Below, piece after piece: positions 55,038 through 64,000 of a DNA stretch of 64,000 bases (position 1 is its first letter; the number at the start of each line of letters is the position of its first letter). The notes under the pieces were generated by a model that ran no database searches, was not told the DNA's origin, and saw only the letters and a list, made by a program, of their open reading frames with translations. Made by a program: the position numbers and the translations under genes. The DNA comes from Mesostigma viride (taxonomy: Eukaryota > Streptophyta > Mesostigmatophyceae > Mesostigmatales > Mesostigmataceae): positions 2,171,964 through 2,235,963 of the forward strand of contig RPFO01000333.1 of NCBI GenBank assembly GCA_009746045.1, written 5' to 3'.

Positions 55038-55518
55038 CACTACAATACGCTTCCGCGGACACCTTTTTCAGCGGGGAAAGTGCCCCCGGGCTTCCGGGGC
55101 AAATTCAGCAAGCGCTGCGGAACTTAGATACTAAAATTTCGTTTTTGGTTCGTACCGTACAGCCAATCATTTTGCGCCCGGATCAAATTGTGATCTGGTC
55201 ACTGAACACGAAAAATTTCAGCGGAACGTACGAAACACCAACGCAACTACAGAAAATTTTCAGTGACGAAACTGTAGTACCGTGTACCCAAGCAAAATGT
55301 AGTAGGACTTCGCTAAATTCACGTTCGGAATTTTTCCCCGCAAGATTCCCCCGCAAGATTCCCCCGTACGATCCCCCCCGCTAGGTTCAGGCTCCAGTCG
55401 ATGCTCGCCAAATGGCGCAAAAAAAGAAACATATGTTAAAATCAACGGTGCGAATCCTCGTTACCGCTCGGGTAACATTCTCACTCATTTCGCGTCTCCT
55501 ACGAACCGTATTGTAGTG
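55038..55518. mobile_element. CACTAC-type MITE in copia-2c RNase H
   Basis: 481 bp with 12-bp inverted termini CACTACAATACG / CGTATTGTAGTG, inserted in the RNase H region. Copia-2a and 2b show the site without it (AAAAATAGGTGGCC). The flanks allow only a 1-2 bp duplication. Internal sequence is non-coding. Confidence 0.8.
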
Positions 55519-55538
55519 GGTGGCCTCCTGTTTGAGGA

Positions 55539-58500
55539 TCACCCAATCCAAGTCAGTGTGGAGTCACTGTGGACAGCAGCAGAGACAGATTTCTTGGTTA
55601 GAAAACTGATCACAGATTGGCTGTCAGTATAGAGATGTGAGATGACATTGCATGTGCTGCCTGCCTGGGTTTGTAGCCAGGTGAGCATGTGCTGCAGGGA
55701 ACGAGCATGCAATGCAGCAGACACCACAGCACGACATTCAGCTGAGTTGCTGCTGCCAGGTTTTCTGCGGTGTAGCCTGCTGTACCAGGAAGTGAGGGAC
55801 ATGTAATCTGACCTGTTGGTGAGAAAAAACAGCCCTGATTCCCGTGCCCCCATCTGATTGATTGTTCTGCTCTCCATGGAGCTGTCCATGACACTGTGTA
55901 TGTGGATGTCTTCCATCAGATTCAGGCCATGGAGGATGAGGGGGGGCAGTCATGGATCAACTTCCTGATGTGACTGCATTTGATTTTGACTAGAACATCA
56001 TGGGTGACCCTGCTGATGACAGCTAAGGGAGCCCCACAGATGGCTGACCACCACCCCAGTTTGCCCTGAACAGTGGCACACATGTGTAAGGGGAGGCAGG
56101 TGTGATGCAGCAGATCTAGACAATCTTGAATATATTCTGCAGGAGGAGAGAGAGAGCAGACCCATTGATCTGGCTGCCTGTGCAGCTGCAACATGATGCC
56201 ACAGAACTGGATGGGGGTTGTGCTCAATTCCACCTGTTTGCCAATCTCATATGATTCCTGGACCTGCTGAATAAATTTTTCCACCTCAGCTCTAGGCCCA
56301 CAAATGAGTTGGTCATCTCCATGCCACACAAAGAACAGCAGTCCAGAGGGGGTGGGTACAACAAAAAAGCATGGGTCCAGGTCATCATACGTGGCCTTGA
56401 GCTTTTTGAATACTTCCTCTGCTGAGTCTCTGAAAATTTTTGGGGCACTGACAAGCCCTTCCACCCCAATGTTGATGATAAGGTGGGGCTCATCAATGTA
56501 AGGTTTCCACACAGCTGGGGTGTCTACCACGTACACCTTCCCTTTCCACACAGATTCAGCCTTTTCTGGGTCCCCCCTGAGGAAGGCCCTTTTAATGTCA
56601 GTGGCTTTGCAGACATAGTCTTGGCCTGCATTGAGGTTGTGGAGGAATAGGGAGAGCATGATCCTGAGTGAGGTTTGTTGCAGCCCAGGTGTATATGTTT
56701 CCCCTTTTGGCAGTGTGGATGTCCCCTTTAATTCTGTGACACATGGTCTGGCATGGAAGATTGGGGAGCCCACTTTTTGTGGTTTTTGTTTGAGAACAAA
56801 TTTTAATCTGAGCTTTTTGGCTCCCTCTGGCACGTCCCATGAAGGGGTGACAGGCGGTTTGTATTGAGGGTTTTTGGGGTTGGGCAGGACCCATTCCTGC
56901 CTGGCTTGGTGGACAATGGCCATCAGCCACTTGGTAAACCCTTTTTGTGTTTTGCATTCTTGTATGACGTGGGAGATTTGGTGGGGTGAGTGCATGGCTA
57001 TGTCCCACTTACCCAGCCCAAAGGCTGAGGGATGGAGGAACTGGCTGTGCACTAACTTGTCCAGATCAGGGATCTCCCCTGGTGCATACTGAGTGTTGAC
57101 TGCCTTGATGACAGCATCCATACCAGGGACAATACTGGAGAGAGGGATTTTAAAGTGGTCCAGAGGAACTGCACCCACCCCTGTGACACTGAGCTCATTA
57201 GCTGAGATAAGCACCCCAGGATAGGATACAAAAGGTTCCCCCAACAAGGTGTTACCAGAGTACCCCTCCACCACCTGGAAGGGTGTCTGAATACCAAGTA
57301 TAGGGAGCATCACTTGTCCCACTACATCCAGTGAGCTTTGGCCTGAGAAATCCTGCACCCGTGCCCAAAATGAAGGTGCAATCTCAAGACCAGGGATGGC
57401 TTGTGCACTGATCACACTGACCTGTGCCTGAGTGTCTATTGCCAGGGTCCAGGGGTCCTGACTAGTGCACACAGCTGAGACTTTTGCCAACCCTGCGGCC
57501 ACAGCAGCTTGTTGCTTATGTGACCTGTGTAGTGCTTGCAAGGCGACTGCCAATTTGGACCTCAGAGCGGGAGGTTTGGCAGACAGGTTCGTGCCTTGGG
57601 GCTGAGCTAATGCTTCCAACCCAGCTACCTCGTGCCTGGTTAAGCAATCCCCAGGTTGTGAAGTGGGCCTGGCTTCACTGAGGGTGGAAGGGTTCACAGA
57701 GGGTGCTGTGGTGCTGTCAACAGCAGTAATTGGTGGCTCAGAGCTACTGCTGGGCATGCTGGAGTTGCCAGATAGAAGTAGTGAGTCCATGCTTAAAGAC
57801 TCTTCCCCAGGCACGTCTGCCATGGGAGAATAATACTTCTTAATTCTATGACAGCTCACCCTGTGACGCTTCCCATTGATATTGTGCTTGACCTCCACGG
57901 TCTTGCTGTTTTTGGTAAATCCACGGATGGTAACTGGACCTAGCCAAGTTCCAACCTTACCAAAGCTGTTTTCCTTGTAATAGAGAACTTGATCACCTTT
58001 TTGGAATACTGGCCTGGAATGGGTTTTATCTTTTTCTGCCAGTTTTGCTGAGGTTTGTGCACGTGCAGTGTTGTACAGTGCTATCACCTCTGGGGGATAT
58101 ACACCTGCCTGCAGGCCTGCTGGGATTACTTCACCCCACGTGGCATGCAAGACAGGTCTCATGTTTAGGGTTGTGCACATTTCATGACACCAGAGTGCCC
58201 TGTCACAATAGACCCCTGAAGTAGCATCCTTGGAAGGATTTTTGGCTAGTAGGGTTTTGACAGATCTGATGGTTCTTTCAATGACCCCCTGACCCTCATG
58301 ATCTTCCAGCCCAGCAATCTCTATTGCTTCACACCCTTCCAGGTCAGTCAGACAAGAAAATTGTTGATCAAGCAAAATTCTGTCAACTGGGTAGAATCTG
58401 GGTAAAGCAATCATGAGTGCAACACGTAGCTGCCCTGCAGACATGCCAGGTAGGGTTCCATTACTGTGAACCTGGACCATGAGTCTTTTAGGATCAGGTA

Positions 58501-58842
58501 GGGTTGGACATCTTTGTTGATGTGCATCACATCCCCCACTATCATGCCCCTATTGGTGGAAGGAGTTGCAGTATGCCATTTTTGAGGTTTGGGGCTATTG
58601 AACTGACATTCTTGACAGTGTTGTCTAGCCAGTTTTACTGCATTCCTGAGTTGTTTTCCCATGCTACTACCCCCCAGCCGTCTGGCCAGTTCCTCAGCCA
58701 CTGTTTCATGACCCATGGCTAGGTGCAGCTGATGAGCAAGCTCCTTGATATCTATGGAGTTGTCAACAGTAGGGGTTAGTGCTTTTATGTAAGGTTCCAG
58801 ACAGGGTGTGGGAGGACAGTAAGGTTGCTGCCTCAAAATCAA
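55539..58842 (-). pseudogene. pol: Copia-2c Pol, frameshifted
   Basis: The frame from 58480 to 55922 (852 codons) holds integrase D,D,E, the SH3-like part, protease (IDTQAQVSVIS), RT (FVWHGDD) and the start of RNase H. RNase H continues in another frame at 55916-55539. An 11-bp duplication near 55560 and the MITE break it again. The integrase zinc site is in the preceding frame (58842-58411). Domain order equals copia-2b. Confidence 0.88.
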
Positions 58843-59706
58843 TTATGCCCTGGCTGCCATCCCCAATGGTAATGAGATCATCATCCTCAGAGTAACAAGG
58901 TGAGAGAACTCACATTGTTTTTGGTAGCGAGTCCTGTTGCACCGGCTGCCTGGAGGTCCCAGGGGATGACGTGCGTGCCAGCAACCCGGGCAGAGATCCA
59001 CGTTGGTGTGCAGGGAGTCGTTGTTGGGGCAGTTGTCCCGAATATGCCCCTCTGGAAGCACCTCACACAGCGTGGACCAGGGTTTCCAGGTTGGTTGTTG
59101 TTGTTGTTGTTGTTGTTGTTTCCCTGCTGGGACCGGTTCTGGCCCTGCTGGGACCTGTTGTTGTTGTTGTTTTGGCCCTGTTGGGACCTGTTGTTATTGT
59201 TGCCCTGCTGGGACCTGTTGTTGTTATTGTTGTTGTTGTTGTTGTTGTTGTTGGGGTTGCCATGCAGGGGCACACGGTGCCACGTGTTGCCACGCCCCTG
59301 AGAGCCACTGCCCCCTTGGTGGGAGGACTTGTGGGTCTTGGGTGCCCCCCCCTGGCTGGCCTGCCCCTTGCGTTTGTGGCCTTGGACACCCTGGACCTTG
59401 GGGTCCTGGGCCTGGGGGTTGCCAGTACCCAGGGGGTCCACTGCCTCCTCGATATAGAGCATGGCAGCTCTGAAGTTGTCCCAGAGGGACTTGAGGCCTG
59501 TAAGCAGGGTAGCCAGGACAGAAGGTTGCAAATTAGCTTTTGTTAGCCAGGTGTGGATGAGATACCTTGGTTGGAGCTTGAGAAGCTCAAGGTCTTTCTC
59601 AATCATTACCCTGTATGTTTTTGCATCCCCAGAGAGGTTATTCTTGTTCACCTTATATGCAGCAAGCCAGTTGAAACGTTCTACTGCTTCCATGTGGTTA
59701 TTGGTA
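58843..59706 (-). pseudogene. gag: Copia-2c Gag C-terminal part with Asn-rich linker
   Basis: One open frame runs from gag (HMEAVERFNWLAAYKVNKNN...) through the Asn-rich RSQQG linker to the first knuckle (RCVRCFQRG). There the frame is lost, and a second frame (59061-58843) continues with the Cys-rich segment (DLCPGCWHARHPLGPPGSRC). It shows that gag and the linker are in one frame in this family, unlike the C-run break seen in 2b. Confidence 0.8.
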
Positions 59707-60110
59707 CAGGGTCGGTTCACTTCCTTAGTGATTTCACTAATTCGGTAGATTAGTGATTCGATTTCACTAACGATTCGAGATTGCGATCGGGTACTCGTAC
59801 GGGTCCGATCGGATACTCGTACTAATCTGCCGAATTTGGGGGGTTTCGACTTCGTTGACTTCAGTCAGACCCGAGTCATTAGTGGAAGTAACGTACTAAC
59901 GATTCGCATGATTAGCACATTGAATGATGTCAGACTAACGAGCCGAATTCATTGTACTAATGAAGCGAATTCACACTAAAGAAGCGATTCTGGCACTAAC
60001 GAAGCGATTTCTGGCACTAACGAAGCGAACTCCAGCGTCGCTAGCCTACATGCGTCCTTTCGTGCTGCGTGCAGCGATGGCCACCGCGAGCGAGTCCTTT
60101 TAAGGGGACA
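59707..60110. repeat. Repeats of CACTAA(C)GAAGCGA motif, possible transposon end
   Basis: Directly after the copia-2c truncation point. About ten degenerate copies of TTCACTAA/TTAGTGA and GGCACTAACGAAGCGATTTC. It could be the subterminal array of another DNA transposon starting CAGGGTCGGTTCACTT. The other end is not seen. Confidence 0.4.
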
Positions 60111-60510
60111 GGACATGCCCGAATATCTTGGCGCCGAAAAATTCGCCGTCCGAGGTGCCGTCCCTACTCTGAAAAGTGGGTGCACGGTGCGCGCACCCCT
60201 AGCGGAAGTGGCCATGGCGACTGCGTTCAGGCGAAATTACCACAATAGGGCAAGCGAAATGCACAATATTTACTCGAATGTTAAAGACGATGATTTTATG
60301 ATGTTGGTTTGTGGCGGAAATCAGCTGGTTTACAATATCGCTGATGTTTTTATATGCCATCGGCATGGGGGGTAATCTGAATTTTTTGGTCGCGCGGAAT
60401 GAAATAGAATTCATGATAGCGGCAGTAAAATCGTGGTTTTGGTGGTTGTTCTGACCGTGAAGCAGGCATTAATATCGGCAGCATCGAATTCTTAACCGAG
60501 CGGGTGCTTT
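60111..60510. other. Unassigned, no gene recognised
   Basis: An 86-codon frame at 60115-60375 (+) has no recognisable domain. Confidence 0.3.
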
Positions 60511-61053
60511 TTGCCACATTTTTGGCCGTTATCGGTAAGTAATTGTTCAGGCCTGCACAGTGCGTGTCTGACCTGTCCATGGAAGAACGCCTGTTGTTGC
60601 GCGCCTGGGCGAGGGATTTCCGAGGGCAAGGTACAGATTTGTCGCGAATGTTATCTGCTATCAGTGCTTTCTTCTATGAGCTCATCGTTCGAAGGTTTTT
60701 GCGTTCTTTTTGGGCAGTTTCCGCCAGCTAGCTCGCCGTGGCTTGCCGTTGTGTTGTCGAATACCTGGCAGCTTTAGATTGTTTTCGTTGATTTTGTGGT
60801 CAGGGCCGCTTCAGTCGCAGCCTATAGCTTCTCGGGAAGGTTTAAGGCATTTCATGAAACGTGTTCTGGCAAGGATGTTGTGTGTATGGACGCTTCTTGT
60901 TGTGTGAGAGTGACGCACCCTCTCTTCGCAGCGGCATCACAGCGCTCATGCGCTGAAGGGCCGCCAATGGTTTCGTTGCATTTTATCGTGCAGGGATGGA
61001 AGTGTTATGGTGATGATAATATGGAGATATTGCATTTGTGTGACTCCATGTAG
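60511..61053 (+). pseudogene. Paralogous 5' part of the peptidase-like gene
   Basis: Two conserved pieces match the minus-strand gene at 26368-25900: SDLSMEERLLLRAWARDF (compare SMEDARAWEARWVAKR) and, after a TCGCAG acceptor near 60816, YSFSGRFKAFHETCSGKDVV (compare YSFSQRFEGIHKTYCGKDDV). The following intron-like sequence (61070-61345) is also related to the repeats downstream of the other copy. Later exons are not found. The function is unknown. Confidence 0.4.
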
Positions 61054-61069
61054 ATAGCTGCCACTAATA

Positions 61070-61345
61070 GTTTATTTGAGCTTTCCCTTGTTATGATGAT
61101 GTGACAAGACTACGATGTGCTGAGCCAACCATGGTTGACATGGTTGGCTGCATGCAAGCTATGCATACCATGATCCTACTTGGTTCCTTGCCCTCCATAG
61201 TCCTGCTTGTTGCCCATGCCGGTTAGGGCAGTTTAGGAAGTGTTATAGTGTTGATGTGCTTGGTTGGCATCAACCTTACACTCTAACATGGGAGAAACAT
61301 AGAAAATGCTGGTTAGGCATGTTAGTGCTACCATCATTATTGCTA
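61070..61345 (-). repeat. Repeat family R2, diverged inverted copy
   Basis: Contains GTGCTGAGCCAACCATG, TACTTGGTTCCTTG, TTGTTGCCCATG and AAAATGCTGGTTAGGCATGT, all reverse complements of blocks in the 363-bp unit at 25081-25807. Confidence 0.8.
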
Positions 61346-61554
61346 TGCACATAGATACAAGGCTGGCCACGCTCGAGGGTGGTGAAGGCGTATGAGGTGC
61401 GTGGCCACCCCATTGTACTTTCTAAACATATTCAGCATGGTTTTGGTGTCTCCTTGATATTCAGCATGGTTTTGGTGCATGTTGGATGGCATATGAAGTG
61501 TCATTGTGCTTACCTGCTTACTTAGTGGTCCTTAGCGCCTTGTCAGGTGGTCAC

Positions 61555-61930
61555 ATATGAAGCCCATCAACCTGAGCAGTTCTTGTCACAATGACCCCCA
61601 ACCTTGAGCATGCGTTGTTGTCAGCATGCAAGAACTAACTATATGTGCTTTGGTCAGTTTGCAGATATCTTTGATGAAGGAGGTGCTAGTGTGGCTAAAT
61701 GGTTACTAAAACCTCCTTGTACCGTCTTCGTGGGTGGCCGTCTTGGAATGGTGGTAACTTAAGCTTCTTGTCAGAATGGCGTCAAACCTTTAACATAGGA
61801 GGTACCATATGTGCAGAGGATAGTAGCATGTGGTTTGGCCAGTTTTCACATGGCTTGGATGGATAAAGATGTGTTAGTGTGGTTGAATACTAGCTAAAAC
61901 CTCCGTGCAACTGCATGTGCAGGTTTTATG
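61555..61930. repeat. Diverged tandem duplication of about 190 bases
   Basis: Two units share CTTGTCA.AATG, AGTTTGCA/AGTTTTCACA, GTGCTAGTGTGG/GTGTTAGTGTGG and CTAAAACCTCCTTG/CTAAAACCTCCGTG in the same order. Confidence 0.55.
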
Positions 61931-62935
61931 ACGGGGAAATCACAGTCCTGGTCGATCAGACGAAGGATAAATACCTCAAGTCTTGGGTCGTGTACGCGTA
62001 AAACCCCTTTTCAAGCTCCTGCACGCATTTGGTGGTCTCTTACGCTCCCCCCCCCCTCAACATGAGACTGTCCTTCATGTAGGACTTGACGGGTTTGTAA
62101 GGATTTGACTTTCAAACGGAGGTGCATGTCTTATTCACCAACATACGTCATTCAGAATTACGCACCCTGGAGACAAAATACATGAGCTGGTGCCTGCATG
62201 GCCGAATGTTGTGCACTCCCCTTGTATTATGCTGTGTAAGGGAATCAAGCAATTTAATTGACATGGGCTGCACATGCTAAGACCAAGGTAACACACATAT
62301 ATGGCCCAATATATCAAGGAGACAACCCAATATATGTCTTGATATATGTCCCAATGATTGATATATGTCCCAATGAATGAAGGTTCCTTTATTGGTACCC
62401 GCATGACTTAGTCTACGTGATAATCAATTTATTAGTTAATTAATTTGTCCCAGTGATGATCAAAGTGTGACATTGTTATCCATTCCCACACAAGGCGTCC
62501 CCCTGCCCCTTATTCTCTTTGTGTAACGACGTAAGATAGGGATACAAAGCACGATGCTTACTGTGCTCAATGTCTTCCCAACGGCAGCATCCTTATACAT
62601 TAATTAATTAATTAATAGACACGTGACTGCGTCCTTATACATATATTAATTAATTTACCATTGCCACAGTGCCGTTACCATTGCCACTATTTGTATATCA
62701 AAGAGAAAACCAGATTACTTGTATTATTTGATGTGTCAAGGAGAAAACCATCTACCTACATAGTTAATCAATTAGTTAATTAAACCTACCTAGTTAATCA
62801 ATTAGTAAATTAAACGTAGCTATTTATCAACCGGCGGTAGTCATGCGTCCAACGGATTTCAGAATGGTGTTTGACATGAATCACGGCCCACGGGCTTGAA
62901 GGTGTCTTCAATGGTACCTTCAAAGAACAGCTAGT
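61931..62935. other. Unassigned AT-rich region
   Basis: Several TTAATTAA runs and no coding signal. Confidence 0.35.
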
Positions 62936-62939
62936 AGAG

Positions 62940-63125
62940 GACATGGGGGGCCTGAACCATCATGGCGGTGCAGGTGCACCTTGTGCACCCAGAGCAGGTG
63001 ACAGTTGTACATCCTCCACCTGCAGGTTGTAGCCCTGATTGTATTACAAACCCATAGATGCCCCTTTCTCAGGGCTATGTGTTACATATGCTCCCAACGG
63101 AGCTATGATTTTAATTAATTAATTA
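62940..63125 (+). repeat. Repeat family R1, diverged copy
   Basis: Shares GTGCAGGTGCACCTTGTGCA, then GATGCCCCTTTCTCAGGGCT followed by ATGTG, and the trailing TTAATTAATTAAT with the copies near 15.6-17.6 kb. Confidence 0.5.
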
Positions 63126-63261
63126 ATGGGGGGCCTAGGCCTCTCCGTGATTTGGAACAAGATGATGGACAAGGCCAAGTGGGCCCAGGTCATAGAGGAC
63201 AACGAACCCCCTCCCGTGGGGAAGCGCCCGCGTTTGCAAACATGTGGGAAGCGCGCTAGAC

Positions 63262-63340
63262 AATTCATCCATCCATCCATCCATCGGGGTTGATGCTCCG
63301 TGACTCCCCAACGGGAGCACGAGTCTAATTAATTAATTAA
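63262..63340 (+). repeat. Short repeat R3, copy 2
   Basis: (CATC)n, then CGGGGTTGATGCTCCGTGAC and the same hairpin and TTAATTAA tail as at 30150-30240. Only one or two differences are seen in the central 50 bases. Confidence 0.75.
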
Positions 63341-63465
63341 TTAATGGTACCAAAGTGGGGATCCATACCTAGGTCCTCAAAATTGACTTAGTTTGGCATG
63401 GTGTTTGGCTAATGGTGTTTGGCAGGAATGGTGTTTGGCTAATGATAGTAAATAGCACACCTTAT

Positions 63466-63687
63466 CCTCCCACCCACCCACCCACCCACCCACCCACCCC
63501 CACCCACCCACCCACCCACCCACCCACCACCCACCACCCACCCACCCACCCACCCACCCACCCACCCACCCACCCACCACCACCCACCCACCCACCCACC
63601 CACCCACCCACCCACCCACCCACCCACCCACCCACCCGCCCACCCACCCACCCACCCACCCACCCACCCACCCACCCACCCACCCAT
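63466..63687. repeat. (CCCA)n microsatellite
   Basis: Tetranucleotide array with occasional CCACCA or CCCG interruptions. The Pro/Thr/His and Gly/Trp/Val frames through it are artefacts. Confidence 0.97.
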
Positions 63688-63775
63688 ACAACCACACACA
63701 ATGCACCAAATTGGTGCATTAGGTATTAGGTATTATACCCACACCCACCCGAACACGTGCCCACCCACCCAGGCA

Positions 63776-64000
<225 letters not shown>

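Overview
This window looks like the repeat-rich nuclear DNA of a eukaryote, most likely a green alga or another member of the green lineage. That is an inference. It rests on a U6 snRNA sequence with the plant/green-type 3' half, GT-AG introns, an AATAAA signal behind an mRNA-export gene, and plant-like LINE, copia, CACTA-like and piggyBac-like elements. There is no bacterial operon structure, rRNA or CRISPR. Only two host genes are clearly recognised: an intronless GLE1 mRNA-export factor at 1044-2990 (+) and a membrane-anchored purple acid phosphatase with introns at 32459-34468 (-). A third, decayed multi-exon gene on the minus strand (about 26370 to 17775) has Cys and His boxes resembling a ubiquitin-peptidase fold. 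It carries a Lys/Glu-rich minisatellite and has a paralogous piece near 60.5-61.05 kb, so it may itself be a mobile or multicopy family.

Layout: 1-3.1 kb GLE1. 3.5-7.9 kb a U6 sequence fused to a LINE fragment, then a second LINE copy (ORF1 and endonuclease), with small LINE 3' ends nested inside. 7.86-14.77 kb a complete copia-like LTR retrotransposon (copia-1) with 601-bp LTRs and a CCGGG target duplication, inserted in the second LINE copy. 14.8-18.07 kb small repeats and a 1-kb (AAC)n array. 18.07-21.53 kb a 5'-truncated copy of a second copia family (copia-2a) inside the peptidase-like gene. 21.5-26.4 kb the rest of that gene. 26.4-30.5 kb LINE debris on both strands. 30.5-32.4 kb unresolved. 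32.4-34.5 kb the phosphatase. 35.1-36.7 kb a tRNA-like/SINE-like unit and a LINE tail with a zinc-binding domain. 37.0-52.3 kb copia-2b sitting between two (AAC)n blocks and interrupted by a 6.4-kb CACTA-like element that itself holds a piggyBac-like element. 52.3-59.7 kb copia-2c, carrying a second piggyBac-like insertion and a CACTAC MITE. 59.7-64 kb small repeats and CCCA/CGCA microsatellites.

The most unusual signal is the domain order of both copia families. Integrase lies directly after the zinc knuckle, the retropepsin-like protease follows the integrase, and reverse transcriptase and RNase H come last (gag-INT-PR-RT-RH). The usual copia order is gag-PR-INT-RT-RH. Both families have xHGDD where copia RTs have YVDD, and both lack an ordinary TGG primer-binding site. 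Copia-1 separates gag from pol by one stop codon in the readthrough-prone context TGA CTA GG. Copia-2 has an Asn-rich linker encoded by (AAC)n, and three of its LTR ends abut genomic (AAC)n arrays. Empty-site comparison between copies gives firm boundaries for several of the nested insertions.
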